From positions 4,557,375-4,621,374 of the forward strand of contig CAIIXF020000005.1 of NCBI GenBank assembly GCA_903813345.2: a stretch of DNA of 64,000 nt, given 5' to 3'. Shown here in pieces: positions 41,401 through 47,520 of this stretch; positions within the stretch are counted from its first letter, which is position 1; every line of letters starts with the position of its first letter. The notes below the pieces were generated by a model, which did no database searches, was not told where the DNA came from, and worked only from the letters and a program-made list of their open reading frames with translations. Source of the DNA: Owenia fusiformis. Its lineage: Eukaryota; Annelida; Polychaeta; Sabellida; Oweniidae. The position numbers and the translations under genes were made by a program.

Positions 41401-44400
41401 CGCTTTGATGACCCAGATCTGAATTGTTTAAATTTATTCTTCTTTGTGTACCAAGAGGAACAATTTTCAATGGGTTATTCAATTGTTCAGATAGAGTGAG
41501 TTTATCATCATGGATTGTCTTGTCCTCTGCCATAATTGTACTATGTATGGCCAACCAAAGAAGTATGCAAAGTGTACTCAGAGGTAAAAATAAATGCTTT
41601 ATTTTACGGAACATCTCACGGATCCATCTCCAAAACTTCATAACAATTCTGAGTTAATCCTTGATTCTAGCACTGATATCTTAGCAAAACTGCTCCGCAA
41701 AATTCTAATTTGATTCTGACGAAGCAGAAATGCTCATTATTGCTGACAACTGTACGTTGAGCTTTGCCACCTTTCGCAATAATTCAAAAAATTCTATTGT
41801 TTAATCTGAAAAATATTGGAGATCAAATGGTGGGCCAAAGAGGTCTTCTATGCACTACAATGAGGTCAGATAAAGCATTTAAAACAACTAACAGCTGGCT
41901 TTAATGTGATCATTAAGCAAGTTTAAAAAATATGAACTAGGTTGACAGAAAGATGGCGATAGTAGTCTGTCAATTTATATTTTCTCTCAGACTTATAATT
42001 TATGCCATTTTGTGGATCTTGTCTGTATATAATTATACCAACAAATGAAATAATCAAGGCAAAATGCAAAATGCCACTACCTGCTATTTGTTACAGAAGT
42101 CAGCCATCAAACACTGAAACCAACTGCCAAACACCATCCACAAAAAAGTTAAGAGACTATATAATAACAATACAGTAAAACCTGCAAAAACCTCCTTATC
42201 TGAACACCTTTTACTCATATTTGAAGAATTAACCTGGAATTAACAAATTTCATGAAGTTACGAATTACAAATTTATAATTTTGCGAAAGTTCTGTTAATG
42301 ACCCCCTGTCTAATGTGAACACTTTTCATAAAATATTTGAAAGTTTAACACCGATTTGTCAGGATATCAACTTTTGGAAAAAACCTTGAATGGTCTCAAT
42401 CATAATGGGGATTTTCAGCATGACTAAATTCATTTGAATCTAATTGTCAAATTACTGGAATGCTATAGACTATAAATATTTATTGAGAATGTGTTCACAT
42501 TTCCAGAATCAAGAATCTGGGGAATGCAAAAACCTCGAAATGTGAACACCTAATTCAAATGCTTTTAGTCTGTCTCAATGACATTCAAAGACAGAATGGA
42601 GTTCGACAGAAATCATTGTACTAAGGCGGGCATGCAATAGAGGGGAGATTCTGAAATCCATAATCCCAGAGGGGATATTTTGAAATCCATTATAAATTCC
42701 ATTTTGTGCAAGCTCATTGCCTCCCATCAATATGCATATTAATTACATGTAAATTCATTAATTCAACTGCTCATTTTAATTTTTACAAAATTTTTGGAAA
42801 TGCAAAGTAAATGTTCACTATTATAACAGGTTAAGACTGTTTTCTTTGTTCTAAGCCCATTCAAAGTCCATGCCAACCAGTGTGGCAAATTCTTCGTTAT
42901 GAGGTTGATAAAATTGTTTAAGTTCATCAACCGTGTCATCATTTGGTATATACTGCTGGAAATCCTCCCTTATCGAGCTATTAATGGATATGCATTGGAT
43001 TTTCTCCTTTAGGCAGTAGTGGCCATATTCCTTGTTGAAGTAGAATCTATTTTCAAGAAAAAGATGTATGATTTTCAGAAATGTTTCCACCTTTTCTAAA
43101 GCTATCCAAGGCTTGCTTAACAATTCTTCTTGCTTTATTATATGAAATTTCTCCCTGGGAAAAACTTTGTAATAAGTTTGTAAATGCTTAGCATAAAGAC
43201 CGTGATCAATAATAGGATCCTCAATGTTAAGTTTTTCATCTTCTGGGTTGAGAAGTATTTCTTTCATGGGTTTCACAGTTCTGTTTCCTTTTTCAATAAG
43301 GTTTAAGCAGTGTGAAATTGCCCGTTTCGTGGGATCACATACAATAACCAAGAACCTCATGTATGGATTAATTTCTTTTATAGTTTTGACATCATCAGTG
43401 TTAATTGTAAAATATTCAGTAGATTTATCAAACGTTTGCTGCCAGTGTCTAGATTTTGGCATTTGCTCACGAAACCATTCAGTTCCTAAATCATGGGCCT
43501 GAAATATATTGACCTCATTAATTGGAGAAACTAACTGAGCATGTGTGTTGAGGAGATCGAAAAGTGCATTTGTTCCACAATTCATTACACCAATAATGAG
43601 AAATTTCGGGATTCGTCTAGTATTTCCCAAATCTGACAAATTGAAATCCTTATCAACAGTAATCACAGTTTTGTTCACTGGAACTCTTTGAGGAATTACT
43701 TTACTTTTAATAACTATTGTTGATAAAAGCGAGTTATCCAATGGTTTCGGCAGAGTTATTTTATTGCCATTCATCCTTTTATCATCCAGCATAATGGCAT
43801 TTATGGTGAACCAGAAAATTAAAAATAGCATAATTAGAGGTAAAAATAAGTTCTTTGTTTTATGGAGTAATTTAAATGTGCATATCCATAACTTCATGGT
43901 TAATTAATGAGGAAACATCAAATATTTACAAAATATTATATTGAGCTATTTAAAGGTCAAACATGGAAAACAAAACATTTTAAAGGCCCTCTGAAAAGTT
44001 TAAACATTCATCCGGACTGCATTATATTCACATCTTTTCCATTCAAAAATAAACTCATAATGCATAAACAAACCTAATTTTTTGAATTTAAGAAACTTAA
44101 GAAAATGATTGAAAATTATATTATATCATATAAAGACTAGTGAGTTGCCACCCCAAGACAAAATTTCCAGTTTATTTCAGCACAATTTGACGCTTAAATT
44201 CTCACTTCAAAATACGTAGCTAACTTTCAGTGAGTGCCTTTATTTGGTCAAAAACCTGAAATCAAATTATGAAAATTGAAAAAAATAAATATTTGTTTTA
44301 AAATTCTTACCTTATTTATTTCTAAATTGTAAAAAGTACGAAATCTACGATTGGACAAAATGTGGAAGCAGTAGCTTTGATTTGTCAACTTTTTTATATT

Positions 44401-45228
44401 CACCTATCACATCTAAATGACTTTGAGGCCAACAGCATAATTTTTATCAGTTTTATCAGTAATGTACCCAGTAAGTACTTTTACATTTTTTCTGAAAGTT
44501 TCATGAATGCTCACCCACATAGATTTGCAAATGAGAAAAAATGAATTAAGATGTCAGCAATATATCACAGTCTGGGGATTCATATAGTGATGTTACCCTT
44601 GTAAAAAAATGTGGACTCAAAAAGTTAAAATGGGATGCAAATTTTCTCAATGAATTGAGTCCTTGGGACTCAGATAAAGTAGCTACCGCAAACACTGAGA
44701 GCTTATGTCAAACTTTTTCTTCACAGGGACTTTAATTTCCACTTAAATGTTATAAATACAAGTAATCTATTACTTTCAGCTGACATTACAATAATGTGAT
44801 GAGGAACGTTTAACATTTAAATGAGACAAGGTTAAATGACAATGTTCTAATACATGTAATGAAAACCCACAAATTGATTATTCTACAGTATGTAAATAAT
44901 GTAATTAATTTGAATGACTTAAATCAATATTGATTTTGTAAAAACTAGATAGTTCAGCTTCGCGAATGCAATTAACGGCTATCACATTAACTTACTTTTT
45001 TATGTCCAACTAATTTAAATATGAATGGAATAGTGGCAGGTACTATTCATATTTTAATAGTATAATGAGTTGCCCATTAAATTGGAGGTTAATCCGGTAG
45101 CCGACAGGCATTAGTTGCATTCGTGAATACAAGCTCAGTGTTTACTTGTTTACCTGGTCTAGCCTCAGAAACTGTGTCTGTGAATGGTCATGAACCACTG
45201 CAACTTTACGGATATGCTCAGCAGGCAT
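11251..45228 (-). CDS. ELMO: ELMO (engulfment and cell motility) protein, complete, 20 coding exons
   Basis: Exons in transcript order: 45228-45154, 40024-39984, 38213-38138, 37801-37751, 37461-37292, 36742-36643, 31422-31328, 28144-28079, 26415-26286, 25868-25746, 25277-25155, 17203-17099, 16755-16647, 16141-16005, 15457-15276, 14885-14770, 12828-12727, 12351-12284, 11946-11812, 11406-11251. They sum to 2160 nt, 719 aa plus stop; human ELMO1 has 727. All junctions are GT-AG and phases agree. Domain order: N-terminal Ras-binding-like region, armadillo-like inhibitory region, ELMO domain (about 290-470), PH domain (about 540-670) and a proline-rich tail ([12 protein letters not shown]). In known ELMOs the tail binds the DOCK180 SH3 domain and the complex activates Rac downstream of RhoG. 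Which vertebrate paralogue is closest (ELMO1, 2 or 3) was not resolved. A segment after exon 5 is about ten residues shorter than in human. Confidence 0.97.
11745..11771 (-). repeat. intronic copy of the last nine ELMO codons
   Basis: On the minus strand this reads YDFEYNYD then TGA, versus YDFAYNYD and TGA at the true end (11251-11277). By eye 26 of 27 bases match. It lies between exons 19 and 20, close to the exon 19 donor, with no obvious acceptor of its own. Confidence 0.85.
11812..11946 (-). CDS. ELMO: ELMO coding exon 19 (end of PH domain)
   Basis: 135 nt. AFSIISD...[19 protein letters not shown] matches AFSILYD..LNFIAPDKHEYCIWTDGLN, with the C-terminal PH helix. GTAGGT donor, phase 0. 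Confidence 0.95.
12284..12351 (-). CDS. ELMO: ELMO coding exon 18 (PH domain)
   Basis: 68 nt. [19 protein letters not shown] matches VADIKAVVTGKDCPHMKEK. GTAGTT donor, phase 0. Confidence 0.94.
12727..12828 (-). CDS. ELMO: ELMO coding exon 17 (PH domain)
   Basis: 102 nt. [20 protein letters not shown] matches [27 protein letters not shown] acceptor; degenerate tandem copies of this acceptor plus exon start lie at 12840-13250. Ends phase 1. Confidence 0.95.
12840..13250 (-). repeat. degenerate tandem copies of the exon-17 acceptor and exon start
   Basis: Repeated units read TTCAG|GTCACTGGTATTG and AAACTATC on the minus strand, against TTCAG|GCCATTGGTATTG and AGACTATC at the real exon. At least eight copies lie here, with more decayed ones at 13690-13760 and 13910-13970. 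Several keep a pyrimidine tract and AG. Confidence 0.7.
13501..13659. mobile_element. foldback (palindromic MITE-like) element
   Basis: The left arm 13501-13557 (AATGATAGGCCATTCAATA, then GGACAGAAT) pairs with right arm 13601-13659 in inverted orientation with a few mismatches, leaving a loop of about 43 bp. No coding content. Confidence 0.75.
14770..14885 (-). CDS. ELMO: ELMO coding exon 16 (start of PH domain)
   Basis: 116 nt. [20 protein letters not shown] then TRF matches [23 protein letters not shown]. Ends phase 1 at GTAGGT, within the first PH strand. Confidence 0.95.
15276..15457 (-). CDS. ELMO: ELMO coding exon 15
   Basis: 182 nt, residues 468-528. [30 protein letters not shown] and the E-rich helix [14 protein letters not shown] match the helical linker before the PH domain. 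Ends phase 2. A short repeat of the acceptor sequence lies upstream. Confidence 0.95.
15458..15600 (-). repeat. short tandem repeat built from the exon-15 acceptor
   Basis: Five or more units of about 20-22 bp. On the minus strand they read ATTGCAATGTTATAG|GT or slight variants, matching the true acceptor ATTGCAATGTTATAG|GTGCTG at 15458-15459. Exon bases beyond GT are not copied. Confidence 0.65.
15931..16006 (-). repeat. duplicated exon-14 donor region
   Basis: 15931-15967 and 15970-16006 are direct 37-bp copies with about two mismatches. Each contains AAGTGAGTTGAG on the minus strand, so a second GTGAGT donor sits 39 bp past the real one. Confidence 0.8.
16005..16141 (-). CDS. ELMO: ELMO coding exon 14
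   Basis: 137 nt. [20 protein letters not shown] then [17 protein letters not shown], nearly identical to human. The GTGAGT donor and following intron bases are duplicated 39 bp downstream, giving a decoy donor at 15965. Confidence 0.97.
16647..16755 (-). CDS. ELMO: ELMO coding exon 13
   Basis: 109 nt. [20 protein letters not shown] then [14 protein letters not shown] matches [34 protein letters not shown]. Ends phase 1 at GTGAGT. Confidence 0.96.
17099..17203 (-). CDS. ELMO: ELMO coding exon 12
   Basis: 105 nt, residues 351-385. [20 protein letters not shown] matches [20 protein letters not shown], among the most conserved stretches of the ELMO domain. GTAAGA donor, phase 0. Confidence 0.96.
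17270..17345. repeat. 17-bp tandem repeat
   Basis: Four to five units of GAGGCAAAAATTGAGTT or GAGGCAAACATTGAGTT in the intron just upstream of ELMO exon 12. Not exon-derived as far as I can see. Confidence 0.85.
18362..22440. mobile_element. CACTA (EnSpm)-like transposon, apparently non-autonomous
   Basis: The ends read CACTGCGTCAAATGTG on the left and, reverse-complemented, CACTGCGTGAAATATG on the right. The flanks carry CCA on both sides (18359-18361 and 22441-22443), a 3-bp target duplication. Both subterminal regions (about 18400-18535 and 22207-22415) are dense in GTGTCAAGAG, GTGTAAAGA and GTGCAAAGA motifs in both orientations. CACTR ends, a 3-bp duplication and subterminal short repeats are the hallmarks of the CACTA superfamily. 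The interior has several long poly-C/G tracts and repeated GGCATTGGTC motifs but no transposase I can recognise. Confidence 0.8.
22708..24423 (+). CDS. leucine-rich-repeat single-pass membrane protein, nested in an ELMO intron
   Basis: 571 aa. Signal peptide ([20 protein letters not shown]), a Cys-rich LRR N-cap ([11 protein letters not shown]...ISC), about eleven LRRs, and a CxC-type C-cap ([14 protein letters not shown]...C). A Thr/Ser/Asn-rich stalk contains tandem SPNNIT units. The transmembrane helix ([20 protein letters not shown]) precedes a short basic cytoplasmic tail. This is an extracellular recognition or adhesion architecture. The ligand and exact family are unknown; no TIR, Ig or kinase domain follows. 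ATG 22708 is chosen because it begins a clean signal peptide. TTGCAG at 22696-22701 may be the acceptor of an intron in the 5' untranslated region. The gene lies antisense in the ELMO exon 11-12 intron, 267 bp past the CACTA element, and its coding part has no introns. Confidence 0.9.
   Translation: MYATTVSIFIFMSAFTSGFSKESCIFGEYKCQCESKENHSEISCTTIRDAVLRKLDPGAIDNITLVSLANNQIEQAPDGVFDSLNNTLENLTLSHNNLENIPTSILALTKLLEISLDFNLIEEVGDNAFQGLIHLLCIDLDKNIIEVIGAHAFDGLSSLTNLEIQGNRLRDVPTQALSSLESLEVLILSYNYIKSIPPNAFINNTRLKMIDLSHNELASLIRTDAFAGLEYTVEVLKMGMNYLKVVPSDALNRLKTLKILYLNDNRFRNVTGNAFTGMTSLANLMLQDGYIANMDDDALVGLEYTLNTLNIKNNKLKSIDKCIINSLTNLKIFRFSYNKIPCNCSYIWLKKWLDPNYDKNNCLSEVTTSGVKLWESFLERCSLNDTNNCNLATTQQTNAITKATPTTINTNTSPSNIPSAENIITSPDYITTPNYITSLDNIISLDNITSPNNITSPNNITSPNNITSPSSDNNTSNKTNKFDNGVPMTTSTSDIKPGTPKGSKSSPQKMAPGTIAGIVIAVVFVLVVIALAIYCLIYKQRTGKGLNKLDTSTNTELEVKSDTPFQISYRY
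24782..24787 (+). terminator. candidate polyadenylation signal of the LRR gene
   Basis: AATAAA about 360 bp after the stop codon. Another plus-strand AATAAA lies near 24899. Confidence 0.45.
25155..25277 (-). CDS. ELMO: ELMO coding exon 11
   Basis: 123 nt. [16 protein letters not shown] and KDYVKLGFK match ELRRIAFDAESEPNNS and RDYKKLGF in the ELMO domain. The 7.95-kb intron that follows hosts the nested LRR gene and the CACTA-like element. Confidence 0.95.
25746..25868 (-). CDS. ELMO: ELMO coding exon 10
   Basis: 123 nt, residues 269-309. [20 protein letters not shown] matches MAHQLYVLQVLTFNLLEDRM. Donor is GTATGT, phase 0. Confidence 0.95.
26286..26415 (-). CDS. ELMO: ELMO coding exon 9, source of a second exon-seeded array
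   Basis: 130 nt, with [19 protein letters not shown] matching EIQTYTIAVINALFLKAPD. The acceptor TTTCTTACAG and about 44 exon bases are repeated 13 times just upstream (26416-27178). Ends phase 0 at GTAAGT. Confidence 0.95.
26416..27178 (-). repeat. tandem array of ELMO exon-9 acceptor plus exon start, 13 copies
   Basis: Units of about 62 bp alternate with units of about 55-57 bp, the latter lacking six bases in ATGGCTATAGC and a few more. On the minus strand each has a pyrimidine tract, TTTCTTACAG or a variant, then CACAAAYCCAGAGATAC, AAAAGAGTGC and ATGATTAATG, as in the real exon. The conserved ATTAATCAT core occurs at 26435, 26495, 26553 and onward to 27144. Some units have lost the AG (plus-strand ACTCAG variants). 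Confidence 0.9.
27300..27540. repeat. degenerate tandem repeat rich in GACATCA
   Basis: Short units of the form AATGACATCACTCAAATATGA and ATGACATCATATT recur about nine times, with traces at 27940-28010. Intronic. GACATCA resembles a half CRE/AP-1 core but is probably just a microsatellite. Confidence 0.65.
27774..27922. mobile_element. foldback element
   Basis: The left arm starts TTAAGCCCGAGACTCAATGC and the right arm ends GCACTGAGTCAAAGGCTTAA. The arms of about 70 bp pair with scattered mismatches, including TGACCATTTC in both. No coding content. A separate intronic palindrome from the one at 13501-13659. Confidence 0.7.
28079..28144 (-). CDS. ELMO: ELMO coding exon 8
   Basis: 66 nt, [20 protein letters not shown] followed by LQ, aligned with HDLYQKVAQEITIGQLIPHLQ. 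TTTTCAG acceptor, GTGAGA donor, phase 2. Confidence 0.93.
28145..30259. other. ELMO intron 7, no gene recognised
   Basis: Contains AT-rich sequence and a pair of related segments near 29570 and 29690 (AGATGGCCACYGAAAAGTTAA). No exon supported. Confidence 0.4.
30260..30444 (+). promoter_or_regulatory. candidate plus-strand promoter and first coding exon
   Basis: ACTACATTTCCCGGGC near 30266 resembles the ZNF143/Staf site ACTACAATTCCC. About 90 bp later AAAAATGGCTGACG is a good start context, opening a frame [20 protein letters not shown] to TTGTAATA-like donor ACG|GTAATA at about 30445. The 28-residue peptide is not one I recognise and no second exon was found, so this may be a gene start, an antisense transcript of ELMO, or chance. 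Confidence 0.25.
31328..31422 (-). CDS. ELMO: ELMO coding exon 7, source of the 62-bp satellite
   Basis: 95 nt encoding [11 protein letters not shown]...[14 protein letters not shown], matching the LQRSLAILESMVLN segment. The acceptor TATTATAG and the first 20 exon bases, GTGTCATCATGCATCAGCTT, are repeated about 78 times in the upstream intron. Donor is GTTAGT, ends phase 2. Confidence 0.95.
31405..36305 (-). repeat. 62-bp satellite, about 78 copies, each carrying the ELMO exon-7 splice acceptor
   Basis: Period is exactly 62 bp (units at 31405, 31467, 31529 and on), with eight 70-bp variants that insert CTGTAGTT (near 31714, 32034, 32350, 33226, 34226, 34358, 35978 and 36048). On the minus strand each unit reads CATGTATTATAG, GTGTCATCATGCATCAGCTT, then GTAGTAAGAC or GTAGTTAGAC. 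The first unit overlaps ELMO exon 7 itself, so the array grew from that splice junction. Copies are nearly identical, implying recent expansion or homogenisation. Confidence 0.97.
36643..36742 (-). CDS. ELMO: ELMO coding exon 6
   Basis: 100 nt, residues 138-171, with [14 protein letters not shown] matching AFVELMDHGIVSWD. ATAG acceptor and GTAAGT donor. The intron after it contains the 62-bp satellite. Confidence 0.95.
37138..37272. mobile_element. 135-bp foldback element
   Basis: TATAGACC begins the left arm and GGTCTATA ends the right arm. AATATCGTCGAATACA and GTGCCTAGCCC-type segments pair across a loop of about 10 bp. It lies 20 bp downstream of the ELMO exon-5 donor and would form a long hairpin in the pre-mRNA. 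Confidence 0.85.
37292..37461 (-). CDS. ELMO: ELMO coding exon 5
   Basis: 170 nt, residues 82-138. Carries [10 protein letters not shown] and the TFAQEFI motif that begins the armadillo-like inhibitory region. Ends phase 2 at GTAAGT. A 135-bp foldback element starts about 20 bp past this donor. Confidence 0.94.
37751..37801 (-). CDS. ELMO: ELMO coding exon 4
   Basis: 51 nt, [17 protein letters not shown], matching NRNEIKNGTILRLTTSP at the end of the N-terminal region. Both junctions canonical, phase 0. Confidence 0.94.
38138..38213 (-). CDS. ELMO: ELMO coding exon 3
   Basis: 76 nt. Completes the split Val codon and encodes [13 protein letters not shown]...SYINER, aligned with WSLANHEYFALQH...FYITEKNR. 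CTAG acceptor, GTAAGA donor, phase 0. Confidence 0.94.
39461..39965. mobile_element. 505-bp MITE-like element with TA target duplication
   Basis: Left end CCCTACTATCACACCAAACT and right end reverse complement CCCCCCTATCACACCAAACT match over about 20 bp. TA flanks both ends (39459-39460 and 39966-39967). Subterminal CTGTTTACRAACTTCATG motifs recur inside. No coding content. It ends 19 bp from ELMO exon 2. Confidence 0.8.
39984..40024 (-). CDS. ELMO: ELMO coding exon 2
   Basis: 41 nt encoding [13 protein letters not shown], equal to the KKPLSAIIKEVCD segment of the Ras-binding-like region. TTTCAG acceptor, GTAAGT donor, ends phase 2. Confidence 0.93.
40049..40090 (+). promoter_or_regulatory. 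cluster of AGGTCA nuclear-receptor half-sites
   Basis: Four AGGTCA motifs occur in about 42 bp, one as TCAAGGTCA, the monomer site type bound by ERR/SF-1 receptors. It sits just upstream of ELMO exon 2 on the minus strand. Function is inference from motif density. Confidence 0.3.
40234..40271. repeat. perfect 18-bp-stem hairpin
   Basis: GTTCATTTAATTCAAGAA pairs perfectly with TTCTTGAATTAAATGAAC around a loop of about 3 bases. Too short and too perfect for a typical microRNA precursor, so left as an inverted repeat. Confidence 0.7.
40556..41641 (-). CDS. heparan-sulfate 3-O-sulfotransferase-like type II membrane protein, copy 1
   Basis: 361 aa, intronless. A basic N-terminus, a signal anchor (about residues 17-37) and a luminal sulfotransferase-like domain fit a Golgi type II protein. 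Family landmarks: [20 protein letters not shown] (105-124), NDLNFFQ (134-140), FQKSSGYF (164-171), [15 protein letters not shown] (191-205), [20 protein letters not shown] (247-266), and a C-terminal Cys pair followed by [12 protein letters not shown]. In catalytic HS3STs the first loop carries Lys (GVKKGGT type) and the VRDP/VREP motif carries Arg. Here both are replaced, giving GAPECG and VCDP, and the catalytic Glu of NEVHFFD is Asp. PAPS binding is therefore doubtful. It lies in ELMO intron 1 on the same strand, 1.2 kb from its paralogue, so retroposition followed by tandem duplication is likely. Confidence 0.85.
   Translation of the reverse strand: MKFWRWIREMFRKIKHLFLPLSTLCILLWLAIHSTIMAEDKTIHDDKLTLSEQLNNPLKIVPLGTQRRINLNNSDLGHQSVLSNKTVNDKELTLSDFGNIKRFPKFLIIGAPECGMSALMRFLNAHAQLVPSGNDLNFFQSHYDKGTEWFLNQMPFTAHWQLAFQKSSGYFTMNADAIERIKTVNPRMKFLVIVCDPTNRAVSHYLQAVAANLTGKDNTTITPFEEIVLTPEDGKINVEDPIIDRGLYAKHLQTYYKVFPKEQFHIIKQGEFFETPWVALGKVEAFLKLVHVFHQIKFYFNKQYGIYCHKSDKTQCRSDILMRYDLQQYKPYNDVMNKLKQFYEEQNKDFAQLVGMDFEWA
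41642..42850. other. spacer between the two sulfotransferase-like genes
   Basis: AT-rich. A degenerate CTGTGAACACC-type repeat lies near 42180-42560, also seen at 57070-57190 and 60130-60170. No exon supported. Confidence 0.45.
42851..43897 (-). CDS. heparan-sulfate 3-O-sulfotransferase-like type II membrane protein, copy 2
   Basis: 348 aa, intronless paralogue of the gene at 40556-41641. Shared features are the MK.W start, a signal anchor (about 17-36), the [15 protein letters not shown] stretch and the ending LVGMDFEWA. Landmarks: [20 protein letters not shown] (96-115), NEVNIFQ (127-133), [22 protein letters not shown] (183-196). The loop Lys pair is Met-Asn and the 3'-phosphate Arg is Cys, as in copy 1, but the catalytic-type Glu (E128) is kept. 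Both copies share a loop Cys-Gly, so the loss predates the duplication. Candidate glycan-binding pseudoenzyme or an enzyme with altered cofactor binding. No frameshift or stop, so the protein is probably under selection. Confidence 0.85.
   Translation of the reverse strand: MKLWICTFKLLHKTKNLFLPLIMLFLIFWFTINAIMLDDKRMNGNKITLPKPLDNSLLSTIVIKSKVIPQRVPVNKTVITVDKDFNLSDLGNTRRIPKFLIIGVMNCGTNALFDLLNTHAQLVSPINEVNIFQAHDLGTEWFREQMPKSRHWQQTFDKSTEYFTINTDDVKTIKEINPYMRFLVIVCDPTKRAISHCLNLIEKGNRTVKPMKEILLNPEDEKLNIEDPIIDHGLYAKHLQTYYKVFPREKFHIIKQEELLSKPWIALEKVETFLKIIHLFLENRFYFNKEYGHYCLKEKIQCISINSSIREDFQQYIPNDDTVDELKQFYQPHNEEFATLVGMDFEWA
43898..45153. other. ELMO intron 1 sequence, no gene recognised
   Basis: AT-rich. 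AAAGGCCCTCTGAAAAGTTTAAA near 43980 resembles AAGGCCCCCTGTAAAGTTTAAT near 29205, suggesting a dispersed repeat. No exon supported. Confidence 0.4.
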
Positions 45229-45235
45229 TCTTTCA
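45154..45235 (-). CDS. ELMO: ELMO coding exon 1 (start codon)
   Basis: TTTTTTGCAG acceptor, seven untranslated bases, then ATG at 45228. Encodes [15 protein letters not shown]..., matching the MPPPADIVKVAIEW start of human ELMO1. Residues 1-25, ends phase 0 before GTAAAC. The acceptor shows that at least one 5' untranslated exon lies upstream. Confidence 0.93.
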
Positions 45236-46583
45236 CTGCAAAAAACAACACAACCAGTATCAGTTTATCAATAACTATAACATGCCATACCCCAAATTAT
45301 ACGTACTTTCTGCTTTATCTCCAATATCTTAACTCATACATATATCAGAGCTGGCGTTGACGCAGTTTTTTACCGTTTTTACGCAAATTTGATCAAGTCT
45401 GACGCAGAATTAACAACTTATTGCGTTTCATTGACGCACTTTGATCCCCAGATAGACTAACGCTATTTCCCGGGAAATAGCACTACACAAGAAAAAACAA
45501 GGTTTTGATCTATATCTTACTGATCAAATTATATGTCACACTCTCTCATTGGTTTAAAAACTTATGCTGATCGAGTTTAATCCAATCAGAAACAACAAAA
45601 CTGAATTTGTCGTGTACGTTGTTTGCAATTCTTGAGATGGGAAAAAAATCATCAAAACATCAACTCATTCAAAATGCAGTACTTGCTAAAGGCAGTACTT
45701 GTTAAAATGGGAAGAGATTTTGGGATCGCTAGCTCCATTTCTGCATAACAATAAACATTATTTTGATACTTAAATCATGGCCAAAGTCACTTGCAAATTG
45801 TAGAAATTCAGCATAATTTTAATTTTCTTACAATTAATTGGCGATATTCTTGGATTGCAACATGAACTCATAACTCATTTACTGAGAGAAAAGATCGCTA
45901 AGAAATGTTAGAATTTACTTTTTCTAAGAAGTTATAAAAATATGAAAGTTAAAAAACATATTATATCATACTAATCATATCTGTATCTACTGATCTGTTA
46001 CTTTGCACAATGTTTTTGCTAGAAGAACAGGTTGCCTGGATTTGCATTCCAGTTTGACAAGACGTGAAGTCTCATTGCAGCGCAATCGGCAGAACGAAGA
46101 GATTTTCGTTTTTGATAGCAATATTTGCGTGTAATATTTAACTTATTTCAACCGTCAAATTCCTCCATTCAGTTCCCGGCATGCACCAGTCATAAGGGAA
46201 ATCCCTGGGGAATTCCCCTTCCGACATTTTGAAAATTGCTGACATATTTCCGATGTAATATCTCTTCGTTCTGCCGATAAACCCATACAATTGGCGATCT
46301 AACAACATAAAAAGAATTCTAAAATACTCTGGAATGTATCAGGGTAGGTCATTTAATGGTGCAATGCGTAGTTCATTCTCCGACATTGTAGAAAGACAGG
46401 CTTACCAATGATACGGGCGTACGACCACAATCTAAAGGGGTCGTAGGATGCGATAAGTTTGTTAGTTAGTGTCCGATCCTCTCATTATTTTGTTGAGCCT
46501 AGGACTACACGAATGGCTCGGGATCTGTTCAGACTTTGCAGGTCGATCACATCATCATCATACAACTAAAAGATGATCTTCAA

Positions 46584-46988
46584 TAGCCTAGAGTCCATTT
46601 CACCGCTTCATTTCGTCAGTAGAACGGCAAAAATAAGAAATTGGGAGACCATTGACCAATAATATATGGAAAAGTATATTCATAATGTACATGAATGACA
46701 TTTGTATATTTCAGATTTTTTAGTTCTTTGTGCAATAAGCCTGTGCCGTCCTGTAATTTGAAGAATTTCAGCCATGTTAATCTCATTGAAAATAACATGG
46801 CAGAGAAACATCCAAATATAAGAGGCCACACACTTTATAAGCCAAACTAGAAGCAATCCAAGATATACAAATGTCATTCATGTACATTATGAATATACTT
46901 TTCCATATATTATTGCACAATGGTCTCCCAATTTCTTATTTTTGCCGTTCTACTGACGAAATGAAGCAGTGAAATGGACTCTAGGCTA
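46584..46988. mobile_element. 405-bp foldback element with ~125-bp near-identical arms
   Basis: Left arm 46584-46709 (TAGCCTAGAGTCCATTTCAC onward) is almost perfectly complementary to right arm 46863-46988. The central loop is about 153 bp. Only a handful of mismatches are visible, so the element is young. No coding content. Confidence 0.9.
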
Positions 46989-47215
46989 GTATGTATCCAA
47001 CAGACCGAATATAATATTCGGTCTGTTATGATTGATATATTTCCTGTGGAAATCGCGGTGATATTTTTTGCACATTAATTTCTCGTTTATTATAAGAATG
47101 TTCACCTTGAAAATTGGTGAATATGTTGAAGAGATGTTCATCTTAAACTAGAAGCAAAAATATTTGTATAAGGCGGGTACAAGTTGATATAAAATAATGA
47201 AATGTTCAGACTCAC

Positions 47216-47520
47216 CGAAACTTCAGGATGTGTTCATAAGTAGATCGCGAAATCAATGTCAAGGACGTTTGAGTTCACGAGATCCAAACGAGATATGCAA
47301 ATTTTGAACTTTGACTACACATGACCACTTGATTACCTCGGCCTTCTTCATGAATATTTCCGCTCTATTTACTATAAATGAAGAAAATTAATCGGGATAA
47401 TGATAATAAATGACTAGATCTAATAAATTCCCGCACAAATGGAATTTAGCAATACGCTTCCGTAATGTTGCTCCGTCCGCTCCACGTGTTATTTGTTTAC
47501 AAATAGACTGACGTCACTGG
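47216..47520 (-). promoter_or_regulatory. ELMO: candidate ELMO promoter and 5' untranslated exon
   Basis: CCTGAAGTTTCG|GTGAGTCTG gives a good minus-strand donor at 47216/47215, about 2 kb upstream of the exon with the ATG, which begins with an acceptor. Upstream the sequence turns CpG-richer and contains a perfect CRE, TGACGTCA, near 47510. Inference from motifs only. Confidence 0.35.
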
